DNA from: an uncultured Verrucomicrobiae bacterium
GTDB taxonomy: Bacteria; Verrucomicrobiota; Verrucomicrobiia; Limisphaerales; AAA164-E04
Direction of reading: 5' to 3'
Assembly: GCA_943788245.1 (NCBI GenBank)
Contig: CALSPN010000048.1
Location: 1-64,000, forward strand
Length of the DNA stretch: 64,000 bases
Position numbers and translations under genes: made by a program. Below are positions 18,616 to 28,458 of this stretch, one piece after another. How positions within the stretch are numbered: the first letter of the stretch is position 1; each line of letters opens with the position of its first letter. Under the pieces are notes generated by a model. It saw only the letters and a list, made by a program, of their open reading frames with translations, ran no database searches and was not told the origin of the DNA.

Positions 18616-21600
18616 ATGATGAATGTAACAAAAAAGCACCCTCATCCATTGACCAGACGTCCTGATAGATGGGGTTGGATCCTTTGCTTCATCTTCTGCA
18701 ACGTGATTCTTTGCGCATTCATTCACCCTCTTTTACAGGCAGCTGACGCTCAGATGACCACCCCGCAGGTACGAATCCTCTCCGCACAAGGCACGGTGGA
18801 TATCTTCAGGGGAGAATCGCAATTATGGATCCCAGCAAAGGTCAACATGCCACTGGCTTTTGGAGATATCGTGCGCACCGGTCGCCGTAGCAAAGCGGCT
18901 TTGCAAATGACTGATAAAACTTTACTTAAGATCCGCCAGCTAACCAGCATGGTTATTCAAGCGCCTGAAAAGAAGGGGAAACAGCCGCTGCTGAACCTGC
19001 GTTCAGGTTCGGTATTCTTTTTCAGTCGAGAAAGTCCGAAAGAAGTTCCTTTTCGAACATCCCTCACCTCGGGAGCCATCAGAGGAACGGAATTCGAACT
19101 CACAGCAATCGAAAACGGCTCATCCACCCTGACCATGGTCGATGGACTGGTAGACCTATCCACCCCCATGGGAAACGTGTCGGCAACAGGAGGAGAGCAA
19201 GTTGTCATTGAGCCTGATCAATCACCACGCAAGACGCCCATGCTGAATCCAGAATCAGTGATTCAATGGACACTTTATTACCCTGGAATACTGGACACAT
19301 CGGAACTGCAATGGACTGAGGGAGGCCCCCCTGAAATCTGGAAAGCTACTTTGAACGCCTACAATCTCGGCAACCTGCCTCAAGCCATTACATCCATGCC
19401 GAAGGCATCTGATCAAGCAGAGCAAGAAGCTGCCCGTTTACTCAGGGCAGCCATCTGGCTTGCACACGGTGAAGTTTCGATTACTGAAAATGCACTCGAC
19501 GGAAACTGGAATCTAGGACGGCATGCTGAATTAAGTGCGGCATTGAAGAGCTTGATCCAAAAGTTATCACTCGGGGGCCGCTCAAAAGACAATTACAATC
19601 AGGCTGAACTCGGTAGCACGCGCACGCTCATGTTGGCAAGATCTTATCATGCGCAAGCATCCTACCATCTTGAAGAGGCATTGGAATGGGCACAAAGGGC
19701 AGCTGAAGAGTCAACCACCTTTGGCTATGCATGGGCGAGGCTCGCGGAATTGCAATTCTCATTCGGCAATCATCAAAGAACAAAAGAAGCCTTGGAAAAG
19801 GCCACCGAAATATCCCCCGAAAATGCTCAGGCCCGAATCCTTGAGGGATTCATTCAACTCGCCAACAAGCAACCGGAAGCGGCACTGGCTTCAATGCAGA
19901 AAGCCGTTGAACTGGACTCGGGATTATCCAACGCATGGTTCGGGCAAGGTTTGGCAAAATTCAAGTTAGGCCAGACTGAACAAGCCCGCCAGGACCTGCA
20001 GGCTGCCACTATCCTCGAGCCGCAGCGGGCGTTGCTGCGCAGCTATCTCGGTAAGGCTTACGAGGCAGACAATGAATGGATCGCCGCAAAACGAGAACTG
20101 GACCGTGCCAAGGTACTGGATCCAAACGACCCCACTCCCTGGCTCTATAGCGCACTGATTCAATACCAGAAAAATGAGTTGATTCCTGCCATCACCGAAT
20201 TGCAGGAATCGGTCAGGCTGAACAACAACCGCAGCATCTACCGCTCACGCTCACTCCTGGACAAGGACCAGTCCATTCGTCAGGCAAACCTTGCGGTCAT
20301 GTATCGCGATGCCCAGATGCATGCGTGGAGTCAACGCGAAGCCACCCAGTCTATCGAGAGTGATTACACCAACGCGTCAGCTCACCTCTTCCTGGCGAAC
20401 AGTTACGATGCCCTGAGAGATCCACGTCAATTGAATCTTCGCTACGAAACTCCCTGGGCAAGTGAACTTTTCCTGGCGCAACTCCTGATGCCAGCAGGCT
20501 CCGCAAGTTTGTCGCGCCAGATTTCACAGAACGAATACACGGCACTTTTCGATCAGCAGCCGTTCCATCTGATCAACACAACAGAATATCAAAGCAGCGG
20601 GCTCTGGGATCAATCCACTTCCCACTTTGGCAATATGCCCGGATTTAGCTATGCTGTAGATGTTGACTATCTCCGCGACCCGGGGCAACGACCCAATAAT
20701 GATGTGGAAAACCTTTCGATTTGGACTTCAGCAAAGTTCAATCTGACGCCTCAGGACGAATTAATGATTCAAGCCGTCTACTCCGACTACGAATCGGGTG
20801 ATGCATCACAATACCACAGTCAGGCAAACGGAAGCACAACCCAGCGGGTTGAGGAAGACCAGGAACCCCTTCTTTTTCTGGGCTATCACCGTGTCTGGCA
20901 TCCTGGTAGTCACACGCTTTTTCTCGCCAGTTATTTTGACGATACTTTCAGGCGCCGGGATCCTGGAAGTATCGTTCCGCTCATTGATCGAAATGCGTCT
21001 GGGGCAATCACGGGCGTCAATCCCTTTACCTTTGACTTGAATTACCAACGCAAGCTGCAGGGTTTCAGCGCGGAGCTGCAACAAATTTTCAAAACCGACC
21101 AATCCACGATCATAGGTGGAGCGCGGTATCAATGGGCAGAGGTGGGCACTTTCGCAAGATTAGACCGCCCGGGAACCGCCTTTCCTCCCGTATTTTCGAC
21201 CCCACCGGCCAACCAGAATGTAAGTCCTGATCTCGACCGGTTTTCAGTTTATGGCTATCACTACTATCAACTGACGGAAAAGCTGATGTCTTACTTCGGT
21301 GCATCAGCCGAAACTCAGCGTTATCCAGAAAACACGGAAATACCACCGGTCTCGTCAAATGAAAAAACAAAGGCTCAGGTGTCACCCAAGATTGGATTGC
21401 GATATCGCCCTTTGGATCAAACGACGCTGAGGGCTGCCTACTCAAAGAGTCTTGGTGGCGTGTTTTTCGATCAAAGCATCCGACTGGAACCGACTCAGAT
21501 GGCAGGGTTCGTCAATGCTTACAGAAGCATCCTGCCTGAATCCGCTGCAGGCATTTTACCTGGCGCTGAGCAGGACATTGCTGGCATGGCATGGGATCAG

Positions 21601-22176
21601 CAGTTAGGCCCCAAAACGTTCCTGACCCTATCCGGACAATGGCTTCATTCCGATGGAGCCAGGTCCTTGGGCACTTTTGATTTCTCAAGTCTGCCGGCCA
21701 ACCTTGCAGATACACCTCAATCACTCGATTACGAAGAAAGATCATTACTGCTATCCTTCAATCGCTTGATCGACCCCTGGTTCTTTGCGGGTGCCAATTA
21801 CCGCTTATCTCATGCATCACTGGACACGACCTTGAATCACATTCCAACCACTGTGCTCCCAACAGGAAATGCTCAAAGGGATGCCACCCTAAATCAAATC
21901 CAGATGTTTGCCGGCATCCAGCATCCCTCTGGGTTTTTCGCGCGTGCCGAAGGTGTTTACAGCCGGCAATCGCATGAGGGAACGATACGGCCTGCGAATG
22001 AATCACTTTGGCAATGGAACCTATGGGCAGGCTATCGGTTTTGGCAACGAAGGGCAGAGATGAGCGCAGGCATATTGAACATCGGCGATCAGGACTACCA
22101 GCTAGACCCCATTCATTACTACAACGAATTACCTCGTGAACGGACTTTTACTGCTAGATTTAGGCTTAGCTTTTGA
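18616..22176 (+). CDS. FecR-domain, TPR-repeat and outer-membrane beta-barrel fusion protein
   Basis: A 1,186-residue envelope protein. After a signal peptide ending near LLQAADA, a FecR-like domain spans about residues 50-195 (GDIVRTGRRSKAALQ, SGAIRGTEFELT). A TPR array follows to about 560 (WARLAELQFSFGNHQRTKEA and AWFGQGLAKFKLGQTEQARQ). From about 620 to the end lies a TonB-receptor-like beta-barrel with alternating aromatic strands, ending TFTARFRLSF, whose last Phe is the usual outer-membrane signal. There is no plug domain or visible TonB box. FecR domains normally relay signals in the periplasm, so this protein may sense at the outer membrane. The CHASE2 adenylate cyclase gene begins 54 bases downstream and is probably its partner. 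Function is inferred only. Confidence 0.8.
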   Translation: MMNVTKKHPHPLTRRPDRWGWILCFIFCNVILCAFIHPLLQAADAQMTTPQVRILSAQGTVDIFRGESQLWIPAKVNMPLAFGDIVRTGRRSKAALQMTDKTLLKIRQLTSMVIQAPEKKGKQPLLNLRSGSVFFFSRESPKEVPFRTSLTSGAIRGTEFELTAIENGSSTLTMVDGLVDLSTPMGNVSATGGEQVVIEPDQSPRKTPMLNPESVIQWTLYYPGILDTSELQWTEGGPPEIWKATLNAYNLGNLPQAITSMPKASDQAEQEAARLLRAAIWLAHGEVSITENALDGNWNLGRHAELSAALKSLIQKLSLGGRSKDNYNQAELGSTRTLMLARSYHAQASYHLEEALEWAQRAAEESTTFGYAWARLAELQFSFGNHQRTKEALEKATEISPENAQARILEGFIQLANKQPEAALASMQKAVELDSGLSNAWFGQGLAKFKLGQTEQARQDLQAATILEPQRALLRSYLGKAYEADNEWIAAKRELDRAKVLDPNDPTPWLYSALIQYQKNELIPAITELQESVRLNNNRSIYRSRSLLDKDQSIRQANLAVMYRDAQMHAWSQREATQSIESDYTNASAHLFLANSYDALRDPRQLNLRYETPWASELFLAQLLMPAGSASLSRQISQNEYTALFDQQPFHLINTTEYQSSGLWDQSTSHFGNMPGFSYAVDVDYLRDPGQRPNNDVENLSIWTSAKFNLTPQDELMIQAVYSDYESGDASQYHSQANGSTTQRVEEDQEPLLFLGYHRVWHPGSHTLFLASYFDDTFRRRDPGSIVPLIDRNASGAITGVNPFTFDLNYQRKLQGFSAELQQIFKTDQSTIIGGARYQWAEVGTFARLDRPGTAFPPVFSTPPANQNVSPDLDRFSVYGYHYYQLTEKLMSYFGASAETQRYPENTEIPPVSSNEKTKAQVSPKIGLRYRPLDQTTLRAAYSKSLGGVFFDQSIRLEPTQMAGFVNAYRSILPESAAGILPGAEQDIAGMAWDQQLGPKTFLTLSGQWLHSDGARSLGTFDFSSLPANLADTPQSLDYEERSLLLSFNRLIDPWFFAGANYRLSHASLDTTLNHIPTTVLPTGNAQRDATLNQIQMFAGIQHPSGFFARAEGVYSRQSHEGTIRPANESLWQWNLWAGYRFWQRRAEMSAGILNIGDQDYQLDPIHYYNELPRERTFTARFRLSF

Positions 22177-22230
22177 TCCATTGCTTGTTAAGGTCAAAAC
22201 AAAGGAGAACACGTTTTGCCCTGATCCATT

Positions 22231-24288
22231 ATGTCAATCTCGGATTCCCTGCAAAGATCAACATGGCTGGGCCCTGTCTTGGGAGCCACGATAAGCATTA
22301 TACTGGGATTGTTTTGTTTTGATTCCATCATGCCGGTCACCGAGGCCTTGCGCCACAAAAGCTACGACCTCTCTTTTCATCTCAGACCAAGAATCATCCC
22401 CGAAGAAGCGGTGTTGGTTTATATGGATGATGCGTCCTATCAGGAATTCAATCCTGGCTACAAACGCTGGGACCGTGCGCTTCATGCCAAGTTATTGGAC
22501 CGCTTGACGAGCGAAGGTGCGAAGCTCGTTGTCTTCGATATCATTTTTTCTGAGGCAAACGGGGAAAACCCAGAGGCAGACGCCGCATTTGAGGCAGCCA
22601 TCGAACGCAATGGCAATGTCGTTCTAGGCGCGGACTACGTCACGGCAGGATCTTCCTACAGCATGAAACAAGCTGAGATGCTCTTGCCTCCTCATGAACC
22701 TTTCGAGTTTGCAGCTGCATCGACAGGATTTGTTCAATTGCACGAAGACACTGATTTCATGGTGAGAAGGCATTACCACAGTGGCAGTTTGAATCCAGAG
22801 ATCACCAGCATGACTTGGGAGTCCGCCATGTGGTCAGAGTCTCCTTATATTGAATCCCAAGAAAGTGCCTCCGGTAGAGAAGCACAGCAAGCTTGGGTTA
22901 ACTACTACGCCGAACCCAGATCACTGCCATCGGTGAGTTACAGCCAAGCCATCGCTGAGGATCAATTAACTGAAGGTTTTTTCAGAGATAAAATCGTTCT
23001 GATCGGGGCCAATATCCGCACAGGTGAAAGCAATCAACGCAAGGATGAATTCAGAAATCCATTCGTTGACTGGGAGTACGTAAGCCAGACCGATCGCTTC
23101 ATGCCGGGTGTGGAGGTACACGCAACCATTTTATTGAACCTTGTCAGAGGGGATTGGCTACGCAGAGTCCCCTTAAGCTATCAGGCGATTTTGGTTACCT
23201 TGACGGGATTGGTCTTCGGTTTGGGGATTGGACGACTTCGTCCCCTGTCAGCTATTCCCGTTACCCTGCTCTCCATGGCACTTGTCATCGGGTTATCGCA
23301 ATGGTTATTCCAGCAATACCGTTACTGGTTTCCATGGCTCATTATTGTCATCGTTCAATTACCTGCAGCGATGCTTTGGTCAATTACTTTCAATGCAGCT
23401 CGTTTGTATGTGCAACGGCAGTTATTGAGACAATCATTGAACCTCTACTTATCTCCCCGTCTGGTGAAAGCATTCTTGAATCAAAAGAATCGAAACTTCC
23501 TGAAACCCGGCGCGGAAAAACAAGAAGTCACTATTTTGTTCAGTGATATTGCTGGATTCACGAGCGCCACCGAAGGCATGGACTCAGATAAATTAGCTCG
23601 ATCCATGAACGCGTATTTTCAACGCATGGTGGAAAATGGCATTCATCCACAAGATGGAACGGTGATCAAATTTATTGGAGATTCCATTTTTGCGCTATGG
23701 AATGCTCCTGAACCACAAAAAGACCATGCTCTGCGAGCCTGCAATGCCGCACTCGCACTCGGCCAGCAATCCTTTGAGTTCAGTAAAGACCACCCCATCA
23801 AAACTCGCATTGGCATCCACACGGGTGTTGCCAATGTGGGAAACTTCGGAAGCAATAACCGAGTTGACTACACCGCCATAGGCGAAAATATCAATCTGGC
23901 ATCCCGTATCGAAGGTTTAAACAAGTATCTCAGAACAAATATCCTCATCAGTGCAGAAACACGGGAAAAGGCTGGTGAAGGGCTGAAGGCGGTGCGGTAC
24001 CTCGGTCAATTCAGATTATCGGGGTTTGGAAAGAAATTCGGAATCTACGAATTACTGCAGACCAACAATGCTTTTTCATCGAGCCAGAAACTTCAGCAGG
24101 ATTTTAATGTAGCCATGGCAAGGCATGATCAAGGGAACATGTTATCTGCCATGGAGCTGTTTTCCTCCATTCTGAAAGAATGCCCTGATGATGGCCCATG
24201 CCAATTTTACCTCAAACGATGCCAGGATATCCACTCCAAACCAACGGAATCGATTGATCCCACGCTTATTGTGATAGAAGAAAAATAA
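22231..24288 (+). CDS. CHASE2-domain class III adenylate cyclase
   Basis: A membrane enzyme predicted to make cAMP in response to a periplasmic cue. An N-terminal membrane helix (about 13-30) precedes a CHASE2 sensor domain (about 35-310; LVVFDIIFSEANGENPEADA). Three membrane helices follow (about 320-400), then the catalytic domain (about 430-610). Metal aspartates are D439 (FSDIAGFT) and D484 (KFIGDSIFALW). K480 and D546 (DYTAIG) are the pair expected for adenine rather than guanine, and N555/R559 (NLASRIE) the transition-state pair, so the active site looks complete. A short helical tail resembling TPR ends the protein. It lies directly downstream of the FecR-TPR-barrel gene, probably in one transcript. 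Confidence 0.92.
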   Translation: MSISDSLQRSTWLGPVLGATISIILGLFCFDSIMPVTEALRHKSYDLSFHLRPRIIPEEAVLVYMDDASYQEFNPGYKRWDRALHAKLLDRLTSEGAKLVVFDIIFSEANGENPEADAAFEAAIERNGNVVLGADYVTAGSSYSMKQAEMLLPPHEPFEFAAASTGFVQLHEDTDFMVRRHYHSGSLNPEITSMTWESAMWSESPYIESQESASGREAQQAWVNYYAEPRSLPSVSYSQAIAEDQLTEGFFRDKIVLIGANIRTGESNQRKDEFRNPFVDWEYVSQTDRFMPGVEVHATILLNLVRGDWLRRVPLSYQAILVTLTGLVFGLGIGRLRPLSAIPVTLLSMALVIGLSQWLFQQYRYWFPWLIIVIVQLPAAMLWSITFNAARLYVQRQLLRQSLNLYLSPRLVKAFLNQKNRNFLKPGAEKQEVTILFSDIAGFTSATEGMDSDKLARSMNAYFQRMVENGIHPQDGTVIKFIGDSIFALWNAPEPQKDHALRACNAALALGQQSFEFSKDHPIKTRIGIHTGVANVGNFGSNNRVDYTAIGENINLASRIEGLNKYLRTNILISAETREKAGEGLKAVRYLGQFRLSGFGKKFGIYELLQTNNAFSSSQKLQQDFNVAMARHDQGNMLSAMELFSSILKECPDDGPCQFYLKRCQDIHSKPTESIDPTLIVIEEK

Positions 24289-24655
24289 CCCAACAGGACC
24301 AAGGTTCACTGGATCGCATAGGGCTTTGCAGAGCCGGATCTGTTATTGCCTGGTTTGCAAATGGACTCTCAGGTGAGGGCAGCAACGCGCAACCACTCTG
24401 ATTTCAATCCATCTAATTCACATACCATTGTAACCTGTAAGCCCCCCTTGGCAGATCGTCTTTCATGAGCAAGCAAGTCAGATAAAGGAGACCTCGGTCT
24501 GCCCTTTTCAAACTTTCTTGAGGCAAATGCGTCTATCCCGAATTTTGCTTGGAACGGAACAATCTCAACGAATGAAAGTGAGAACAAAGTTCTTTTCCTA
24601 AATGAGAGGGTCAAGCAGAATCGTGCCTTACCCAATCAAATTGAATGAGAATGAG
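24289..24655. other. Intergenic region, nothing recognised
   Basis: No gene-like sequence on either strand. An open frame on the minus strand (24635-24369) has no family resemblance and an improbable composition. No clear terminator hairpin after the cyclase gene. Confidence 0.5.
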
Positions 24656-26095
24656 ATGAATATGATCGAAGCTTGCATGAATCGTTTTTGGCAAAACAAA
24701 GTTTGCGCGTTCGTGGCCCTGTGTTGCCTGGGGTCGGGAATTTCAGGCGCGCGAGCCGAAAGCCTTTACAAGCAGGACTTCCAATCGACTGAAAGCGGGA
24801 AGACTCCCGGTGACTTCCTCTTACTGAGTGGTAAATTTGCAGTAGGAAAGGCCTCGTCAAATCACCAATTGACACTGCCTGGCGCACCTCTCGACAGCCA
24901 TGGCGCCATTTTCGGTCCAGACAATGATGGCGACCTGGTTTTATCTGCACGTATCCGATCCGAGCAAAAGGGCAGGCTCTATCCATCGTTTGGTATTGGC
25001 CTCTACGGATTGGGCGGCCACATCCTGAAAGTATCTCCCGCTAAAAAAAGTCTGGAGCTTTTCCGTGGGCGTACGTCCGTCATGGAAACCCCCTTCGATT
25101 GGGAATCCGAAAAATGGACACACCTGAAATTACAAGTATCTTCACAAAATGAAAACAGCTGGTCCGTTCAAGGCAAGGCATGGAATGAGGGTGCGATCGA
25201 GCCGAAATCGTGGCAACTAAATACCACCACCAAGCTCGCTCCCACTCAGGGAAAAGCCAGCTTGTGGGGGCAACCTTATTCAGGTAGAGCCATTCATTAT
25301 GATGATATTTCCCTGGAACGACCCAGATCTGCTGTCAGCGAGAACGCCGCTCCATTTCAATTGGGAATCCAAACGTGGACTTTGAGAAACCTTGATTTTG
25401 ATGCGGTGGTCTCCTTTGCAAAGAAGCATGGTATTCGAAATCTTCAGGTTATCGGCAAACACATCGATCCCCATGCCGACTGGGAAGAGATCAAAGCCAA
25501 AAAAGCCATCCTGGATACCAATGGACTTCGAGCCTATACCTTCGGAGTCGCAGGCACTTCAATGGACCACGCGTTCAACCGTCGCTTGTTTGAATTTGCC
25601 AAATTCATGGGGATCAAGGTCATCATTGTCGAACCTAGGGATTTTGCCATTTTTGATTCACTGGAAAAACTGGTTCAAGAATTCGATATCCGCATTGCCA
25701 TCCACAATCACGGCCTGACATCCTTGTATGGCAACCCCATTGTTGTTCGAAATATCATTCAACATCGTGACGAGCGCATAGGGGTCTGCCTTGATCTCGG
25801 CTGGATTACAGCGGCAGGATTTGATGCAGCAAAAGTTTTCCGCAATTACAAGGGCAGGGTCTACGATATTCATCTCAAGGATAAGACCGTAGAGATCACG
25901 GACAGAAAGCTAGTTGGCATCAGCGCGCACATTGGCAAGGGGGATGCCAATATCGCAGGTTTGGTAAATGCCCTGAAGGAGACAAACTTTGATGGTGTTC
26001 TTGCCATCGAAACAGACAGCCCCATCTTTGCTCGTCAGCCAGATAATTTTGTCAGAAGCGCCAAAGCCTATTATGAAAGCTTGGTAAATCCTTGA
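24656..26095 (+). CDS. Secreted jelly-roll plus sugar-phosphate isomerase/epimerase-like TIM-barrel protein
   Basis: About 479 residues. The start is uncertain among ATGs at 24656, 24662 and 24677; the last puts the signal peptide (NRFWQNKVCAFVALCCLGSG) right at the N-terminus. Residues about 35-235 form a concanavalin/DUF1080-like jelly roll. From about 240 a xylose-isomerase-like TIM barrel begins (FQLGIQTWTLRNLDFDAVVS) with metal-ligand positions IIVEPRD, CLDLGW, YDIHLKD and VLAIETDSP, the Glu/Asp/His/Glu set of this fold. A barrel of this type exported and joined to a sugar-binding-like domain suggests processing of oxidised or keto sugars outside the cytoplasm, as for DUF1080 proteins. 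The substrate is unknown. Confidence 0.75.
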   Translation: MNMIEACMNRFWQNKVCAFVALCCLGSGISGARAESLYKQDFQSTESGKTPGDFLLLSGKFAVGKASSNHQLTLPGAPLDSHGAIFGPDNDGDLVLSARIRSEQKGRLYPSFGIGLYGLGGHILKVSPAKKSLELFRGRTSVMETPFDWESEKWTHLKLQVSSQNENSWSVQGKAWNEGAIEPKSWQLNTTTKLAPTQGKASLWGQPYSGRAIHYDDISLERPRSAVSENAAPFQLGIQTWTLRNLDFDAVVSFAKKHGIRNLQVIGKHIDPHADWEEIKAKKAILDTNGLRAYTFGVAGTSMDHAFNRRLFEFAKFMGIKVIIVEPRDFAIFDSLEKLVQEFDIRIAIHNHGLTSLYGNPIVVRNIIQHRDERIGVCLDLGWITAAGFDAAKVFRNYKGRVYDIHLKDKTVEITDRKLVGISAHIGKGDANIAGLVNALKETNFDGVLAIETDSPIFARQPDNFVRSAKAYYESLVNP

Positions 26096-26126
26096 TCCAT
26101 TACAGCCTCATCACCACTTCAGCCGC

Positions 26127-26603
26127 ATGAACAGTGAACCTGTTAAAATCCTTTTTGTCTGCATGGGGAATATTTGTCGGAGCCCCGCTGCCGAAGCCGT
26201 GATGCAGAGCAAATTACGAACAATGGGTTCGGAACACCTCGTCGCATGCGATTCTGCAGGTACCATTGATTTCCATACAGGGCAACCTTCAGACATGCGC
26301 ATGCGTCAGAGCGCCGCCAAGCGTGGATACGACATGACCAGCAGAGCCCGCCAAATCACACCTTCAGACCTGAAAGATTTTGATCATATCTTGACGATGG
26401 ATGATGCTAATTACAACGAAGTCATGAAGATCGACCCGCAAGGGCCTTTTAATCAAAAGGTCCGCCCATTTTGTAACTACGTTTCGGCGTTTGAAGAGTC
26501 GGAAGTACCTGACCCGTATTATGGCGGGCTGGCGGGCTTTGATCATGTGCTGAATATGCTTGAAAACGGTTGCGATCAATTGCTGAAAGAACTGAATGTT
26601 TGA
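26127..26603 (+). CDS. Low-molecular-weight protein tyrosine phosphatase
   Basis: 158 residues. The phosphate-binding loop VCMGNICRSPAAEA (Cys-x5-Arg-Ser) starts at residue 12 and the general acid Asp is in EVPDPYYGG near residue 128, so the enzyme should be active. Members dephosphorylate protein tyrosines, in bacteria often tyrosine kinases of exopolysaccharide export, though no such kinase lies here. The gene follows the sugar-isomerase-like gene by 31 bases and may share its transcript. Confidence 0.93.
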   Translation: MNSEPVKILFVCMGNICRSPAAEAVMQSKLRTMGSEHLVACDSAGTIDFHTGQPSDMRMRQSAAKRGYDMTSRARQITPSDLKDFDHILTMDDANYNEVMKIDPQGPFNQKVRPFCNYVSAFEESEVPDPYYGGLAGFDHVLNMLENGCDQLLKELNV

Positions 26604-27161
26604 AAACGGCTGGTGAGAAAAGAGGTATCTCATGACAAACATCATGTTTTGATGGGGTATTTTGTCTCCTCTTGGGCACTGACCTTGTTATCTCCGTGCA
26701 AAAAATGCTTGGGACAGATCGGAGCCTCCCTTCGAATCATGGTTGAATTACTTAGTCAACTTGATGACTTGAACCTCGTCTGACTTTGTCCACTGCAACA
26801 ATTACCTTGGGGACGTTTTGGCGTGTGGCAAAGACACTTTATTGCTCGCTGGGTTCTCCATTGTTTTGCCTGCAGCCACAAGGCACCCTGCATCAAAATC
26901 TTGAGTAGAACCGGCTAAGAAAGTCCCCATTGGCCTTGTTCAAAACTGGAGCTATGAGCAAACTGTCTATCCATTCGGAAACCTGTCACGGTCATGACGA
27001 ATGAAATCAATCACAAGCCCACTATGAGGAAGCAACATTTTTGTGATTGTCATTCAGCGGAAATATCCGAATCTTCTGATCTCACAACAGTTGAGCGCAC
27101 TTGAGGAAGTTGGAAATCATCCACAACTTGTTCACTGATTCACATAAGCAAGACAACTATT
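26604..27161. other. Intergenic region of about 560 bases, nothing recognised
   Basis: No convincing coding sequence, tRNA or terminator on either strand. Short frames here have no family resemblance. The length would allow a small RNA or the regulatory region of purK, but no motif supports one. Confidence 0.4.
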
Positions 27162-28331
27162 TTGAGCACAAATTACGAAAAAGAAGGACGTTTACCACTG
27201 ATCGGTATTATCGGCGGAGGCCAGCTGGCACGCATGCAAGCACAGGCAGCAAGTCGCCTTGGATGCCAGGTTCGCACCCTTGAAAAAACCGCGAACTGCC
27301 CAGCAGCCAGCGTGGTGCATGATCATAAGGTCGGAGACTGGAATGACCCAGACACTTTGATTGAATGGGCCAAAGGCTGCGACTTGATCACGCTTGAAAA
27401 TGAATTCGTGGAAGCGGAAAGTCTGGCAAAGCTTGAAGAATCTGGATTCCCCGTCATCCCAACCTCGGCGACAATGGCAGCCGTCCAGGACAAGTGGATA
27501 CAAAAACAGCGCCTTAAAGAGCAAGGATTAGCCGTCCCGGTCTTTGAATCGGTCTCATCTCAAGAGTGTATTAAAAAATTTGGCGAAAAACTGGGGTGGC
27601 CTGTGGTCTTGAAAAAACGCAAGCAGGGATATGACGGAAAAGGAAATGCAACGATCCGCAATCCCGAATCCATAAAGGAGGCCTGGTCAGCAATGGGAAG
27701 CGGGAAATACCCACTATATGTGGAAGCCTTTTGCCCATTTGTAAAAGAGTTGGCAGTGATGGTAGTTCGATCGGTATCCGGGGATCATACAGAATACCCA
27801 GTCGTAGAAACCGTTCAGAAAAATCACATCTGCCATGTCGTCACTGCCCCCTGCTCCATCGATCCTGCACAGCAGAGCAAAGCATCTGCATTGGCGCGAA
27901 GCGCCATTGAAGCCGTGCAGGGTTTAGGGTGTTTCGGGGTGGAAATGTTTTTAACCAGAGAAGGTGAAATCCTTATTAACGAATTGGCTCCTCGTGTCCA
28001 TAATTCCGGTCATTACACCATCGAGGCGTGTCCTTGCTCTCAATTCGAAAACCACATTCGATCTATTCTGGGGTGGCCTCTGGGAGACACTAGCTTGGTC
28101 AAGCCTGCTGCTGTGATGATCAATTTGTTGGGAGTTGGTGAGGGGCCACCATTACCTCAAGGTATCAATAAGGCATTGCAAAACCCTAATGTACATCTGC
28201 ATATCTACGGAAAACCTGATAGCCGAAAAGGTCGGAAAATGGGACATCTCACATTGATGGGCGATCACATGGAGGAAACCACCCAACAGGCGATCAGTTT
28301 GGCAAGCCAACTGGTATTCGGTAACGCTTAG
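27162..28331 (+). CDS. purK: 5-(carboxyamino)imidazole ribonucleotide synthase
   Basis: ATP-grasp enzyme of purine synthesis that carboxylates AIR with bicarbonate. 389 residues. The N-terminal nucleotide fold reads LIGIIGGGQLARMQAQAASR, ITLENEFV is the next conserved block, VVLKKRKQGYDGKGN the ATP-grasp loop and INELAPRVHNSGHYTIEAC the C-terminal signature. The start appears to be TTG at 27162 (MSTNYEKEG); no ATG gives a full N-terminus. Its usual partner purE is not in the window. Confidence 0.95.
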   Translation: MSTNYEKEGRLPLIGIIGGGQLARMQAQAASRLGCQVRTLEKTANCPAASVVHDHKVGDWNDPDTLIEWAKGCDLITLENEFVEAESLAKLEESGFPVIPTSATMAAVQDKWIQKQRLKEQGLAVPVFESVSSQECIKKFGEKLGWPVVLKKRKQGYDGKGNATIRNPESIKEAWSAMGSGKYPLYVEAFCPFVKELAVMVVRSVSGDHTEYPVVETVQKNHICHVVTAPCSIDPAQQSKASALARSAIEAVQGLGCFGVEMFLTREGEILINELAPRVHNSGHYTIEACPCSQFENHIRSILGWPLGDTSLVKPAAVMINLLGVGEGPPLPQGINKALQNPNVHLHIYGKPDSRKGRKMGHLTLMGDHMEETTQQAISLASQLVFGNA

Positions 28332-28412
28332 CCAAACTCTTTCTTTCTGCTTAAGTTTAAAGTGCAAAGATCCGATAGTAGACTGGTAGACATCCCAACT
28401 TGACTGATGTTT

Positions 28413-28430
28413 GCTTCTAGAGCTTCTAGA
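28413..28430 (+). repeat. Tandem 9-base repeat (GCTTCTAGA twice) upstream of the HDOD gene
   Basis: Two exact copies of GCTTCTAGA lie head to tail, 29 bases before the HDOD start. Each contains the palindrome TCTAGA. This could be an operator, but a chance repeat of this size is also possible. Confidence 0.4.
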
Positions 28431-28458
28431 GTTTCGCTGAAATAATAAAATCCGTAGA

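Noticed and set aside
24369-24635. 88-codon minus-strand frame after the cyclase gene
   Set aside because: No family resemblance and no promoter; composition does not look coding.
26604-27161. Possible small RNA or riboswitch before purK
   Set aside because: No purine-riboswitch core or other conserved fold could be picked out by eye.
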